Translations under genes and position numbers: made by a program | Part shown: positions 37,403 to 47,096 of the stretch, one piece after another | How positions within the stretch are numbered: the stretch's first letter is position 1 | Layout: each line of letters starts with the position of its first letter | Assembly (NCBI RefSeq): GCF_900111685.1 | Contig: NZ_FOHX01000005.1 | Coordinates: 1-64,000 of the forward strand | Direction: 5' to 3' | Length of the DNA: 64,000 nucleotides | Origin: Nonomuraea wenchangensis | Lineage (GTDB): Bacteria; Actinomycetota; Actinomycetes; Streptosporangiales; Streptosporangiaceae | The notes under the pieces: generated by a model | The model's input: the letters and a program-made list of their open reading frames with translations, nothing else | Database searches by the model: none | What the model was told of the DNA's origin: nothing

Positions 37403-38545
37403 GTGCTGCCCGACCGCCCCACCAAGCTCGTGCCGCCCACGCTGGCCAAGATGGCCGCCTGGTGCGTGTGCCTGATCCTCGTCGGCGTGGTCGTCTACTT
37501 CTTCGCGCTCATCATCGCCAGGCTCACGTTCGTGGCCCTGCCGGTGGCCGTCGCGCTGCTGCTGACCGCGCTGCTCTATCCGCTCACCAACAGCCTGCGC
37601 CAGGCGGGCATGCGGCCGATCTACGCCACGTGGGTCACCATGCTGGTCGCGCTGGCCGTGCTGGCGGGCACCGGCTGGCTGGTCGGCGCGCGGGCCGGCG
37701 AGGAGTTCCCCAACCTGGTCCAGCAGGTGCAGGCGACCGCGAGAGACGTCCAGGACTGGCTGATCACCGGCCCGCTGCACCTGCAGCAGACGCAGATCAC
37801 CGCCTACGTCGACGAGATCGCCACCATGGTCAACACCCAGCGGCAGGCGATCACGACGACCGTGCTGAGCGCGGGCGCGGTGGCCTTCGAGGTGCTGGCG
37901 TCCATCGTGCTGCTGCTGTTCGTGACCTTCTTCCTGCTGAAGGACGGCGAGCGCATCTGGGCATGGGTGCTCAAGGGCTTCGGCGACGTCTCGCCGCGGA
38001 TCGACCGGGCCGGGCGGGCGGCGTGGACCACGCTCTCCCACTACGTGCAGGGCACGGTCGCGGTGGCCGCCGTGCACGGCGTGATCATGGGCATCGTGCT
38101 GGCCGGCATGGGCGTGCCGCTGTGGGCGCCGCTCGCGGTGCTGATCTTCTTCGCCAGCTTCATCCCGATCGTCGGCATCTTCTTCGCCGGCACCGTGGCC
38201 ACGCTGGTCACGCTCGGCGCCAAGGGCCTCGTGCTCGCGCTGGTCTTCCTCGGCATCCTCATCGTCGAGCAGCAGTTGGAGAACCACGTCCTGCAGCCGC
38301 TGATCGTCGGCCGGGCGCTCAACTTCCACCCGCTGGCGATCATCCTGGTGCTGGCCATCGGCGGCATCCTGGCGGGCATCGCGGGGGCCGCCGTGGCGGT
38401 GCCGGTCGCGGCCGTCATCTACCGGGCACTGCCCGAGCTGCGGCACCAGCAGCCGGCCCTGCCGCCACCCCCATCCGGGCAGGAGCAGGGCGAACCGGAC
38501 AGCGAGCCGGGCCCCGACCCGGCCGCCGCTCCCGTGGCGGACTAG
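37403..38545 (+). CDS. AI-2E/PerM family permease
   Basis: A 380-residue membrane protein of the AI-2E transporter (TqsA/PerM) family with about eight membrane segments. Visible family blocks are FFLLKDGERIW, LSHYVQGTVAVAAVHGVIMG, IIVGIF-like PIVGIFFAGTVATLV, and VEQQLENHVLQPLIVGR. Some relatives transport the AI-2 signal or act as Na+/H+ antiporters; the substrate here is unknown. GTG at 37403 is taken as the start because upstream codons are Arg-rich shadow sequence; no clear ribosome-binding site. The C-terminus is Pro-rich (PDSEPGPDPAAAPVAD). Confidence 0.85.
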   Translation: MLPDRPTKLVPPTLAKMAAWCVCLILVGVVVYFFALIIARLTFVALPVAVALLLTALLYPLTNSLRQAGMRPIYATWVTMLVALAVLAGTGWLVGARAGEEFPNLVQQVQATARDVQDWLITGPLHLQQTQITAYVDEIATMVNTQRQAITTTVLSAGAVAFEVLASIVLLLFVTFFLLKDGERIWAWVLKGFGDVSPRIDRAGRAAWTTLSHYVQGTVAVAAVHGVIMGIVLAGMGVPLWAPLAVLIFFASFIPIVGIFFAGTVATLVTLGAKGLVLALVFLGILIVEQQLENHVLQPLIVGRALNFHPLAIILVLAIGGILAGIAGAAVAVPVAAVIYRALPELRHQQPALPPPPSGQEQGEPDSEPGPDPAAAPVAD

Positions 38546-38577
38546 CGGAGCGCGAACACCGAGTAACCTCGTCACCC

Positions 38578-39132
38578 GTGACCCGTTCCTCCCTGACCAC
38601 CCCACCGCCCGGCGCCGCCGCGCCCCCGGCACCGCCGGGAGCCCCACGGCCCGGCGCCGCCCTCGGCTCCCACTACGGCCACTGCTTCGGCTGCGGCACC
38701 GAGCACCCCACCGGCCTGCACCTCAAGGCCAGGACCCCCGACGGCGCCACCGTCGAGGCCGAGTTCACGGTGGGCGAGGCACACCAGGGCGCGCCCAGGC
38801 TGGCGCACGGCGGCGTGCTGGCCGCCGCCATGGACGAGGTCATCGGAATGTCGGTCTACCTGTTCCACAAGCCGTATGTCACGGGACGGCTGGAGACCGA
38901 CTACCTTCTCCCCGTTCCCGTCGGCACGACACTCCACCTGCGTGCCTGGTGCAACGGCATCGCAGGGCGGAAGGCGTACCTTGAGGCTGAGGGGCGCATC
39001 GGCGCCCCAGACGGGCCGGTCGCCGTCCGGGCGGCGGCGCTGTTCATCGAGGTGAGCATGGAGCACTTCGCCGAGCACGGCGATCTGGCCGCCATCGCCG
39101 CCGAACACCAGGACTTCGAGGTGAATCCGTGA
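38578..39132 (+). CDS. PaaI-type thioesterase (hotdog fold)
   Basis: A 184-residue acyl-CoA thioesterase-like protein. A Pro/Ala-rich leader (about 1-30) precedes [17 protein letters not shown], and [19 protein letters not shown] is the hotdog helix with the catalytic Asp/Glu-containing segment. GTG start at 38578. The stop overlaps the dut start (GTGA), so the pair is coupled. Confidence 0.87.
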   Translation: MTRSSLTTPPPGAAAPPAPPGAPRPGAALGSHYGHCFGCGTEHPTGLHLKARTPDGATVEAEFTVGEAHQGAPRLAHGGVLAAAMDEVIGMSVYLFHKPYVTGRLETDYLLPVPVGTTLHLRAWCNGIAGRKAYLEAEGRIGAPDGPVAVRAAALFIEVSMEHFAEHGDLAAIAAEHQDFEVNP

Positions 39133-39569
39133 CCGACGTGGAGGTTCTGATCCAGCGGCTCGACGCCGAGCTGCCGCCGCCGTCCTACGCCCATCCGGGT
39201 GACGCGGGCGCCGACCTCTACGCGGCCGAGGACGTCGAGCTGGCCCCGGGCGAGCGGGCCGTGGTCGGCACGGGGGTGGCGATCGCCCTGCCCGGCGGCT
39301 ACGCGGCCTTCGTGCACCCGCGCTCCGGCCTCGCGGCCAAGCACGGCGTCACCCTGGTCAACGCGCCGGGCACGGTCGACGCCGGCTACCGCGGCGAGAT
39401 CAGGGTCACGCTGATCAACACCGACGCCAAGGAGCCGTTCCGGCTCCGGCGGGGTGACCGGGTGGCCCAACTGGTGATCCAGCGGGTCGAGCGCGCCGCC
39501 TTCTACGAGGTCGAGCGACTGCCCGGCTCGGTGCGCGGCGCCAACGGATTCGGTTCGACGGGGCGCTGA
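39129..39569 (+). CDS. dut: dUTPase
   Basis: A 146-residue trimeric dUTP diphosphatase, which prevents uracil incorporation and supplies dUMP. All five motifs are visible: [41 protein letters not shown] and the C-terminal [13 protein letters not shown] start at 39129, overlapping the preceding stop. It opens a block that resembles the mycobacterial dut neighbourhood (Rv2689c-Rv2697c). Confidence 0.95.
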   Translation: MTDVEVLIQRLDAELPPPSYAHPGDAGADLYAAEDVELAPGERAVVGTGVAIALPGGYAAFVHPRSGLAAKHGVTLVNAPGTVDAGYRGEIRVTLINTDAKEPFRLRRGDRVAQLVIQRVERAAFYEVERLPGSVRGANGFGSTGR

Positions 39570-39607
39570 AGGCCCCTCCAGCAGCACTATCAGGGAGAGT
39601 GAGGAAA

Positions 39608-40249
39608 GTGTTCCGACGTCGTCGTCGTGAGCAGCCGGATGTGGCGGCCGAGCAGGAGCAGGCCGCCCCCACGCGCGAGTCCGGTCCATGGGACGCCGAC
39701 GAGCCCCATCCGGACACCGAACGCATCGACCTCGGCGGCCTCCGGCTGCCGCACAACCCCGATTTCGACGTACGTCTGGCCTCGGTCGGTGACCAGCACG
39801 TCGGCGTCGTCGTGATCAGCGGGGAGAGCACGCTGCAGCTGCAGGCGCTGGCCGCGCCGCGCAGCTCCGGCCTGTGGGACGAGGTCAAGACCAAGATCCG
39901 CGCGCAGGCGAAGGACCTGGAGGAGCGCGAGGGCCCGTTCGGCACCGAGCTGGATGGCGAGCTCAGGGTCGACGGCGGCAGCCGCCCGGCCCGCTACCTC
40001 GGCATCGACGGGCCGCGCTGGTTCCTGCTCGCGGTGATCTCCGGAGAGGGCGCGCACGACGAGGCCGTCGCCGGCGCGTTCGTCGACTTCATCAAGGACG
40101 TCGTCGTGGTGCGCGGCGACGAGCCGATGGCCCGCGAGGAGCCCATCCCGCTGCGCCGGCCCAACGAGCAGGGGAGCGGCGACCAGGTGGACGAGCGCCC
40201 CGGGCTCAACCCGTTCAAACGGGGGCCGGAGATCAGTGAGATTCGCTGA
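39608..40249 (+). CDS. DUF3710 protein
   Basis: A 213-residue soluble protein. A basic opening (FRRRRREQ) and an acidic stretch (about 10-45) precede the DUF3710 core (IDLGGLRLPHNPDFDVRL, LQALAAPRSSGLWDEVK, and RYLGIDGPRWFLLAVISG). The family is restricted to actinobacteria and has no known activity; its constant position between dut and the OB-fold gene is the main clue. GTG at 39608 fits the usual N-terminus; a GTG nine bases upstream is also possible. Confidence 0.85.
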   Translation: MFRRRRREQPDVAAEQEQAAPTRESGPWDADEPHPDTERIDLGGLRLPHNPDFDVRLASVGDQHVGVVVISGESTLQLQALAAPRSSGLWDEVKTKIRAQAKDLEEREGPFGTELDGELRVDGGSRPARYLGIDGPRWFLLAVISGEGAHDEAVAGAFVDFIKDVVVVRGDEPMAREEPIPLRRPNEQGSGDQVDERPGLNPFKRGPEISEIR

Positions 40250-40263
40250 GAGCTGACATCACG

Positions 40264-40269
40264 TAGGCT
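40264..40269 (+). promoter_or_regulatory. Candidate -10 element (TAGGCT) for a near-leaderless start
   Basis: TAGGCT lies eight bases before the ATG of the OB-fold gene, in the 28-base gap after DUF3710. Actinobacterial leaderless transcripts often have a -10 of this form six to eight bases before the start codon. No good -35 is visible. Confidence 0.3.
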
Positions 40270-40277
40270 GAGGCATC

Positions 40278-40664
40278 ATGAGTACGGCAGAGCCCGCGAA
40301 ACGCGGGGGATTGCGTGGGTTCTTCGCACGACTGGCGTCTCCCCAGTCGGAGATCGAGGCCCAGGAACTACGGGAGGACGCCGACGAGGTCGGCGCGACC
40401 CCGATCGTGTCGTGCGGCGGGCGCAGGCGCTTCTGCGTGGCGGGTACGCTACGTACCGTGACTTTGCGTCCGAGGGGCGGCGCCCCCGCGCTGGAGGCCG
40501 AGCTCTACGACGGGTCCGACGTGATCGACCTGGTCTGGCTCGGCCGCCGCAAGATCGCCGGCATCGAGCCGGGCCGCACGGTCAAGGCCGAGGGTCTGGT
40601 CAGCATGCAGGACGGCCGCAAGGTGATGTTCAATCCGCGATACGAGCTCCGGCCAGGGAGTTGA
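40278..40664 (+). CDS. OB-fold nucleic-acid-binding protein
   Basis: A 128-residue protein with a helical N-terminus (MSTAEPAKRGGLRGFFARL) and an OB-fold (about 45-125: CVAGTLRTVTLRP, LEAELYDGSDVIDLVWLGRR, IEPGRTVKAEGLVSMQDGR). It is the small OB-fold partner seen in the conserved actinobacterial dut block. The role is unknown; binding to RNA or single-stranded DNA is the family inference. Confidence 0.85.
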   Translation: MSTAEPAKRGGLRGFFARLASPQSEIEAQELREDADEVGATPIVSCGGRRRFCVAGTLRTVTLRPRGGAPALEAELYDGSDVIDLVWLGRRKIAGIEPGRTVKAEGLVSMQDGRKVMFNPRYELRPGS

Positions 40665-40668
40665 TCAG

Positions 40669-41337
40669 GTGAGTGCTGAGGCACAAGAGGTCGCCCACGA
40701 CACCGTCGAGGCGGCGGTGCGAGCGCAGCTCGCCAAGGCGTTCGGCGGCGTGCGCGGCATCATCGAGGCGGCGGTCCCGACGATCGCCTTCACGGTGTGC
40801 TGGATCGTCACCGAGGAGCTGAAGACGTCGCTCATCGTCAGCGTCGCGCTGGCGGTGCTGCTGCTGGTGGCCCGGGTCGTGCAGCGGTCCACGCCGCAGT
40901 TCGTCATCAACAGCCTGATCGGCATCGCGATCGGGGCGTTCTTCGCCAGCCGCACCGGCGACGCGAAGGACTACTTCCTGCCCGGCATCCTGTGGAACGC
41001 CGGCTACATGGTGGGCATGCTCGTCTCCATCGTCGCCCGATGGCCGGTGGTGGGCTTCCTCATCGGCTCGGTCACCGGCGATCCCACCGCCTGGCACAAG
41101 GATCCCGGCATCGTCCGCCTCTGCACCCGCCTCACCTGGCTGCTCATGCTGCCGTGCGCGGTGCGGGTGGCGGTGCAGGGGCCGGTCTATCTGTTCGGCG
41201 GCGGCGACGAGGCGGTGGCGGCGCTCGGCTTCGCCAAGATCGTCATGGGGTGGCCGCTGCAGGTCGCGGCGCTGGCCGCGATGCTCTGGGTGCTCGGCCG
41301 CGGACGCACCCCCATCAAACCCCCAGCCGCGGCCTGA
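40669..41337 (+). CDS. DUF3159 membrane protein
   Basis: A 222-residue integral membrane protein with five or six membrane segments (AAVPTIAFTVCWIV, SVALAVLLLVARVV, FVINSLIGIAIGAFFA, AGYMVGMLVSIV, and ALAAMLWVLG). It matches actinobacterial DUF3159. Starts at GTG 40669, four bases after the OB-fold stop, with AG-rich spacing, so the three genes form a transcript with DUF3710. Confidence 0.87.
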   Translation: MSAEAQEVAHDTVEAAVRAQLAKAFGGVRGIIEAAVPTIAFTVCWIVTEELKTSLIVSVALAVLLLVARVVQRSTPQFVINSLIGIAIGAFFASRTGDAKDYFLPGILWNAGYMVGMLVSIVARWPVVGFLIGSVTGDPTAWHKDPGIVRLCTRLTWLLMLPCAVRVAVQGPVYLFGGGDEAVAALGFAKIVMGWPLQVAALAAMLWVLGRGRTPIKPPAAA

Positions 41338-41351
41338 CCAGCCCAGCTCGG

Positions 41352-42611
41352 TCAGGCGCGCTGGAGCAGGCCCACGCACTCCACGTGGTGGGTCATCGGG
41401 AAGGCGTCGAACGCCCGCAGGGCCGACAGCGTGTAGCCGCGCTCGGCCAGCCACTTGAGGTCGCGGGCGAAAGTCGCCGGGTCGCAGGAGACATAGACGA
41501 TGCGCGCGGCCTCCAGCGCGGCGACGCGCTCCACCACCTCGCGGCCGAGGCCCGCCCGCGGCGGGTCCACCACGACGAGGTCGGCGCGCTCGATCTGGAA
41601 GCGGTCCAGGGCCTCCTCCACCCGCCCGCGCTCCACCCGGGCCTGCGGCAGGTCGCGCAGGTTGGCGCGGGCGTCACGGACGGCGGCGGCCTCGGACTCC
41701 AGGCCGAACACCGCGCCCTCGGGCCCCACCGCCTCGGCCAGGCCCGCCGCGAACAGCCCCACCCCGCAGTAGAGGTCGAGCGCCCACTCGCCGGGCTCCG
41801 GCGCCGCGTACGCCAGCACCGCGTCCAGCAGGGTCTCCGCCGCGCCCGGGTGCACCTGCCAGAAGCCGCTGCCCATCACCCGGAAGCCGCGCTCGCCCAC
41901 CTGCTCGTGCAGCACCCCTGAGCCGCGCCGCGGCTCGGTGCGGCCCTTGCCCTGGTCGAGCAGGATCGAGGCGGGCGCGTCGAGGTCGGGCACGGTCACG
42001 CTGCGCCGCGGCCTGGGCCTCACGACCACGGCCCGCTCGCCGCCGGAGGAGGCGATCACCTCGACCCCGGCCGCCCCCGCCCAGGTGTGGGACTCCGCGC
42101 CGACCGCCTCCACCTCGGGATGGGCGATCAGGCAGGCGTCGACCGGCTCGATCTCGTGCGAGCGGTGCCTGCGGAAGCCCAGCTCGCCGCCGGGCAGCGC
42201 GGCGAACTGCACGCGGGTGCGCCAGCCGAGGCCGTCGGGCGCGCCCGGCACCTCCTCGACCACGACCTCACGCTCGATGCCGGCCAGCCGCTGGAGCTGC
42301 TCGGCCACCACCTGCGCCTTGAGCCGCCGCTGGGCGTCCAGGGTGGCGTGCTGCCAGTCGCAGCCGCCGCAGCGGCCCGGCCCCGCGTACGGGCAGGGCG
42401 GGACCACGCGGTCGGGCGAGGGGTCCAGGATCTTCACCGCGTCGGCGCGCAGGAACTTGGCGCTCTCCTCGGTGACCTCGGCGATCACCCGCTCACCCGG
42501 CAGCGCGTGCCGGACGAACACCACCCGTCCTTCGTGTCGCGCCACACACCAGCCGCCGTGCGCGACCGGACCGACCGTCAGCTCCAGAGATGCCTGTTCC
42601 ACATGCCACAC
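41352..42611 (-). CDS. TRAM-domain RNA (uracil-5) methyltransferase
   Basis: A 419-residue SAM-dependent methyltransferase of the RlmD/TrmA type. An N-terminal TRAM RNA-binding domain (about 4-60) is followed by cysteines of a probable [4Fe-4S] site (Cys73, Cys81, Cys84 in CPYAGPGRCGGCDW) and a Rossmann fold (DLYCGVGLFAAGLA). Catalytic Cys in VSCDPATFARDL. Corresponds to Rv2689c of the mycobacterial block. ATG at 42611 or GTG at 42602; the short gap to the divergent hydrolase must hold both promoters. Confidence 0.9.
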   Translation of the reverse strand: MWHVEQASLELTVGPVAHGGWCVARHEGRVVFVRHALPGERVIAEVTEESAKFLRADAVKILDPSPDRVVPPCPYAGPGRCGGCDWQHATLDAQRRLKAQVVAEQLQRLAGIEREVVVEEVPGAPDGLGWRTRVQFAALPGGELGFRRHRSHEIEPVDACLIAHPEVEAVGAESHTWAGAAGVEVIASSGGERAVVVRPRPRRSVTVPDLDAPASILLDQGKGRTEPRRGSGVLHEQVGERGFRVMGSGFWQVHPGAAETLLDAVLAYAAPEPGEWALDLYCGVGLFAAGLAEAVGPEGAVFGLESEAAAVRDARANLRDLPQARVERGRVEEALDRFQIERADLVVVDPPRAGLGREVVERVAALEAARIVYVSCDPATFARDLKWLAERGYTLSALRAFDAFPMTHHVECVGLLQRA

Positions 42612-42667
42612 CCTATGCCCTGACCTGGCACACTACTCTCGGAATTGATCCACTACTGTTGGTCGTC

Positions 42668-44305
42668 GTGGACACGGCTCGGGTGGTGCGGCGGTGGCCC
42701 GGCTTCGGGGGAGTCCTGCTGGGCACCCTGTTCGCCTGCGCCTCGCTCACGCCTTCGCTGCTGCCCCGCACCTGGACCTACCAGGGGGTGATGACCGCGG
42801 TCACCGCCCTGATCGGCTACGGCGTCGGCGCCGTGATCGGGGCGCTCGGCCGGGCGCTGATCCCCTACCGCCCGCCCGAACGCACGCGCCGCCTCGCCTG
42901 GCAGGCCCTGATCGGCGGCGGCGCGGCCCTGAGCCTGGTGGCGCTCTGGTACAGCCACGACTGGCAGCGCGACCTGCGCGCGCTCATGGGCATGGACACC
43001 CGCATCACCTGGTTCTCGCCGCTCATCCTGGCGGTGGCGGTGGTGCTGTTCGCGCTGGGGCTGCTGCTCGCCCGGCTGGTACGCCTCGGCGGCCGCAAGC
43101 TCATCGGCTGGCTCGGCCGGTTCGTGCCCGTCTATGTGGGGCGCGCGATCGGCGTGCTGCTCGTCGCCGTCCTCGTCGCGGTGTTCGCCGACGACGTGCT
43201 GTTCTCGGCGTTCGTCGCCCGGGTGAGCGACGTGTCCTCGGTTGCCAACCAGGGCACCGATCCCGGCGTGCGGCGGCCCGCGACGAGCCTCGTGTCCGGC
43301 GGCCCCGGCTCGCTCGTCGCGTGGGACACGCTCGGCAAGGAGGGGCGCACCTTCGTCGCCAGCGCCCCCACCGCGGCCCGCCTCACCGCCTTCTCCGGCC
43401 ACCCCGCCGGCGAGCCCATCCGCGTGTACGTCGGCCTCGAAGCCGCCCCCACCCCGGAGGCGCAGGCGGCTCTCGCGGTGCGCGAGCTGGAACGCACCGG
43501 GGCCTTCCGGCGGCCGGTGCTCGCCGTGCTCGGCACCACCGGCACCGGATGGGTGGACCCGAGCATCCCCTCCGCCCTGGAGCACATGTACGACGGCCGC
43601 TCCGCCACGGTCGCCGTGCAGTACTCGTACCTGCCGAGCTGGGTGTCGTTCATGGTGGACAGGGAGCGGGCGGCCAGGGCGGGGCGGGCGCTGTTCGAGG
43701 CGGTGCGCGCCCGCTGGGCCGAGCTGCCCGCGGACGGCCGGCCGAAGCTGGTGCTGGCGGGGGAGAGCCTCGGCTCCTACGCGCTGGAGAACGCCTTCCA
43801 CGACCTCGGCGACCTGGCGGCCCGCACCGACGGCGCGGTCTTCGTCGGCCCGCCCAACGCCAACCCCATCTGGCGCGAGGTCACCGTCGGCAGGGAGCCG
43901 GGCAGCCCGGTGTGGCGGCCGGTGTACGAGGAGGGCCGCACCGTCCGCTTCGCCCAGACGCCCGGCGACCTCTACCGCCCGCCGGGCCCCTGGGCCAGGC
44001 CGCGCGTGGTCTACCTGCAGAACGCCTCCGACCCCGTCGTCTGGTGGACGCCCGCGCTGATCCTGCGCCGGCCCGCCTGGCTGGAGGGCGAGCGCGGGCC
44101 CGGCGTGAACCCGCAGATGAACTGGTTCCCGCTGGTGACGTTCTGGCAGGTGCTGGTGGACATGACCTCGGCGCTGTCGGTGCCGCCCGGCCACGGGCAC
44201 CGCTACAACGCCAACGTCGTCGACGCCTGGGCGGCCGTGGCGGCGCCGCCCGGCTGGGACGCCGCGGACAACGTACGGCTGCGGGCGCTGCTCAGCTCGT
44301 CGTGA
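42668..44305 (+). CDS. Membrane alpha/beta-hydrolase (PF10081 type)
   Basis: A 545-residue protein with four or five N-terminal membrane segments (about 1-190) and a cytoplasmic-type alpha/beta-hydrolase domain. The nucleophile elbow is LVLAGESLGSYALE (Ser367), and an Asp (NASDPVVWW) and a His (GHGHRYNANV) follow in order, so the triad is complete. The family is widespread in mycobacteria and other actinobacteria with unknown substrate. GTG start at 42668. It sits between the RNA methyltransferase and the APC permease, an addition relative to the mycobacterial order as I recall it. Its last 14 bases overlap the convergent APC gene. Confidence 0.85.
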   Translation: MDTARVVRRWPGFGGVLLGTLFACASLTPSLLPRTWTYQGVMTAVTALIGYGVGAVIGALGRALIPYRPPERTRRLAWQALIGGGAALSLVALWYSHDWQRDLRALMGMDTRITWFSPLILAVAVVLFALGLLLARLVRLGGRKLIGWLGRFVPVYVGRAIGVLLVAVLVAVFADDVLFSAFVARVSDVSSVANQGTDPGVRRPATSLVSGGPGSLVAWDTLGKEGRTFVASAPTAARLTAFSGHPAGEPIRVYVGLEAAPTPEAQAALAVRELERTGAFRRPVLAVLGTTGTGWVDPSIPSALEHMYDGRSATVAVQYSYLPSWVSFMVDRERAARAGRALFEAVRARWAELPADGRPKLVLAGESLGSYALENAFHDLGDLAARTDGAVFVGPPNANPIWREVTVGREPGSPVWRPVYEEGRTVRFAQTPGDLYRPPGPWARPRVVYLQNASDPVVWWTPALILRRPAWLEGERGPGVNPQMNWFPLVTFWQVLVDMTSALSVPPGHGHRYNANVVDAWAAVAAPPGWDAADNVRLRALLSSS

Positions 44306-46328
44306 TCTCGTCGTCCTTGACCTGCCCGGGGCGGCGCACCGCGCCCGGCGCGAACGGCTCCCGCCGGCCCGTCAGCCGGTCGGAGGAGTGGAGCTGCCAC
44401 GGCACGCTGGTGACCATGACGCCCGTCTTGAACAGCAGCCGCGCCTTCAGCCGCAGCGCGCTCTGGTTGTGCAGCAGGTGCTCCCACCAGTGGCCGACGA
44501 CGTACTCGGGGATGAACACCGTCACGACGTCGCGCGGCGAGCGCCGCCGTAGCGTCCTGACGTAGTCGAGGATCGGCTGGGTGATCTCCCGGTAGGGCGA
44601 GTCGAGCATCTTCAGCGGCACCGGGATGCCGCGCCGCTCCCACTCCTCCTGGAGCTGGCGGGCCTCCTCGCCCTCCACGCCCACGGTGACGGCCTCCAGG
44701 GAGGACGGCCGGGTGGCGCGGGCGTAGGCCAGCGCCCGCATCGTCGGCTTGTGGATCTTCGAGACGAGCACGATCGCGTGGTTTCGGGCGGGCAGCATGG
44801 CCGGCTCGTAGTCCTCGTCGATCTCCAACTCGGCCGCCACGTTGTCGTAGTGGCGCCGGATGCCCTTCATCATGAGGAACAGGATCGGCATCGCGATCAC
44901 CACGATCCACGCCCCGACCATGAACTTCGTCAGCAGCACGACGATCAGCACCAGCCCGGTCATGACCGCGCCGAAGAAGTTGATCACCCGCGAGCGGTGC
45001 ATCTGGTGGCGGAGCCTGAGGTCCCGCTCGGTCCGCAGGTGGCGGGTCCAGTGGATGACCATGCCGGTCTGGCTGAGCGTGAACGAGACGAAGACGCCGA
45101 CGATGTAGAGGTTGAGCAGCCGGCTGACGTCGGCGTTGAACCCCCACAGCAGCAGGCACGCGCCCGCCGCCAGGATGATGATGCCGTTGGAGAAGGCCAG
45201 GCGGTCGCCCCGGGTGTGGAGCTGGCGCGGCAGGTAGCGGTCCTGGGCCAGGATCGAGCCCAGCACCGGGAAGCCGTTGAAGGCCGTGTTGGCCGCCAGG
45301 AACAGGATGAGCGCGGTCACCGCCGAGATCACCACGAAGGGCAGCGAGCCGCCGCCGAACACCGCGTCCGCCACCTGCGAGATGATCGGCTGCTGGTAGT
45401 AGCCGGGGCCGACCGGCGTGCCGTCCGGCCGGATCAGGTCCTCCGCCACCACGGACGGCTCGGCCACCTTCACGCCCGAGGCCAGCCCGAGCGCGATGAT
45501 GCCGCCGAACATCGTGATGGCCACGAGGCCCATCATGAGCAGCGTCGTGGCGGCGTTCTTGCTCTTGGGCTTGCGGAAGGCGGGCACGCCGTTGCTGATG
45601 GCCTCGACGCCGGTGAGGGCCGCGCAGCCGGTGGAGAAGGCCCGCAGGATGAGGAAGGCCGCGGCGAAGGCCGTCAGGTCGGTCTGCTCGGGCCGGATGG
45701 TGAACGCCGCGCTCGGGGCGTGCAGCTCGTCGCCCAGCACCAGCAGCCGGAACCCGCCCACGAGGATCAGCAGCAGCACACCGATCATGAACGCGTACGT
45801 GGGGATGGCGAAGGCGACCCCGGACTCGCGGATGCCGCGCAGGTTGACCACGGTGAGCAGGACGACGATGGCGATGGCGACGGCCGGCTTGTGCTGGCCC
45901 ACGATGGGGATGGTGGCGCCCACGTAGTCGACGCCGTTGGCGACGGAGACCGCGACGGTCAGCACGTAGTCGACCATCAGCGCGCTGGCCACCGTGAGAC
46001 CGGCGTTCTTGCCGAGGTTGGTGGTCGCCACCTCGTAGTCGCCGCCCCCGCTGGGATAGGCGTGCACGTTCTGCCGGTAGGAAGCGACCACCGTGAGCAT
46101 CACCACGACGACGGCGGCGGCGATCCACGGGCTGTAGGCGTAGAAGGAGACGCCGGCCAGCGACAGGATGACCAGGATCTCCTGGGGGGCGTAGGCCACG
46201 GAGGAGAGCGCGTCACTGGCGAAGACCGGCAGGGCGACCCGTTTGGGGAGCAATTGCTCGTGGAGCTGCCCGCTGCGCAGGGCGCGCCCCACGAGCAAGC
46301 GTTTGACAAGATCCGTTACCTTCGCCAC
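44292..46328 (-). CDS. APC-family amino-acid/cation permease
   Basis: A 678-residue protein: about twelve membrane segments (about 30-450) with PVFASDALSSVAYAPQEIL and YPSGGGDYEVATTNLG typical of this APC subfamily, and a 190-residue soluble C-terminus (RNHAIVLVSKIHKPTMRAL to the end) that looks like a universal-stress-type domain. Related to Rv2690c of mycobacteria, which sits next to the ceoBC trkA genes. Transport substrate unknown; the two adjacent TrkA proteins suggest potassium or amino-acid uptake. GTG start at 46328. Confidence 0.87.
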   Translation of the reverse strand: MAKVTDLVKRLLVGRALRSGQLHEQLLPKRVALPVFASDALSSVAYAPQEILVILSLAGVSFYAYSPWIAAAVVVVMLTVVASYRQNVHAYPSGGGDYEVATTNLGKNAGLTVASALMVDYVLTVAVSVANGVDYVGATIPIVGQHKPAVAIAIVVLLTVVNLRGIRESGVAFAIPTYAFMIGVLLLILVGGFRLLVLGDELHAPSAAFTIRPEQTDLTAFAAAFLILRAFSTGCAALTGVEAISNGVPAFRKPKSKNAATTLLMMGLVAITMFGGIIALGLASGVKVAEPSVVAEDLIRPDGTPVGPGYYQQPIISQVADAVFGGGSLPFVVISAVTALILFLAANTAFNGFPVLGSILAQDRYLPRQLHTRGDRLAFSNGIIILAAGACLLLWGFNADVSRLLNLYIVGVFVSFTLSQTGMVIHWTRHLRTERDLRLRHQMHRSRVINFFGAVMTGLVLIVVLLTKFMVGAWIVVIAMPILFLMMKGIRRHYDNVAAELEIDEDYEPAMLPARNHAIVLVSKIHKPTMRALAYARATRPSSLEAVTVGVEGEEARQLQEEWERRGIPVPLKMLDSPYREITQPILDYVRTLRRRSPRDVVTVFIPEYVVGHWWEHLLHNQSALRLKARLLFKTGVMVTSVPWQLHSSDRLTGRREPFAPGAVRRPGQVKDDEITTS

Positions 46329-46430
46329 GTAACGAGATGCTAGCCCCAGACGTACGGCTTAAACGAGGTGCTCCCCCATACCGCCATACTGGAGTCTGAG
46401 CAACCGCCGACCGCGACCATGCGGGGGGAC

Positions 46431-47096
46431 ATGCATATTGTGATCATGGGGTGTGGCCGTGTGGGATCGACCCTCGCGCACATCCTCGAGGACAACGGCC
46501 ACTCCGTCGCCATCATCGACCGCGACCCACAGGCGTTCCGGCGGCTGCGGGCCGGGTTCCGGGGCCGCCGGGTGACCGGGGTCGGTTTCGATCGCGACGT
46601 GCTCACCGACGCCGGCGTCGAGTCGGCGGCGGCGTTCGTGGCCGTCTCCAGCGGCGACAACTCCAACATCATCTCCGCGCGGGTGGCCCGCGAGACGTTC
46701 GGCGTCGACAACGTCGTGGCCCGCATCTACGACCCGCGCCGGGCCGAGGTCTACCAGCGCCTGGGCATCCCCACGGTGGCCACAGTCCGCTGGACCGCCG
46801 ACCAGATCATGCGCCGGATCCTGCCGGAGGGCGCCGAGCCGCTGTGGCGCGACCCCACGGGCACCGTCGTGCTCGCCGAGGTCGCGGTCAACCCGTCGTG
46901 GATCGGCACCCGCGTCATCGACGTGGAGAAGCGCGTCGGCGCCCGTGCCGCGTTCATCAACCGCATGGGCGAGGCGCTCACCATCACCCGGGACTCCGTG
47001 GTGCAGGAGGGCGACGTGCTGCACGTCATCGCCGCCGAGAACGACATGGACCGGATCAACAAGGCGCTCGCCGGGGCGCCGGAGGGGGATGACTGA
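46431..47096 (+). CDS. trkA: TrkA-type potassium uptake regulatory protein (first copy)
   Basis: A 221-residue protein with an RCK-N Rossmann domain (MHIVIMGCGRVGSTLAHILE, nucleotide loop GCGRVG) and an RCK-C domain (about 140-215). Such proteins bind NAD(H)/ATP and gate a K+ channel or transporter; it corresponds to CeoB. ATG at 46431 has GGGGGA upstream, and the family N-terminus begins there; the 21 codons before it do not fit. It overlaps the next gene by one base (TGATG). Confidence 0.92.
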   Translation: MHIVIMGCGRVGSTLAHILEDNGHSVAIIDRDPQAFRRLRAGFRGRRVTGVGFDRDVLTDAGVESAAAFVAVSSGDNSNIISARVARETFGVDNVVARIYDPRRAEVYQRLGIPTVATVRWTADQIMRRILPEGAEPLWRDPTGTVVLAEVAVNPSWIGTRVIDVEKRVGARAAFINRMGEALTITRDSVVQEGDVLHVIAAENDMDRINKALAGAPEGDD

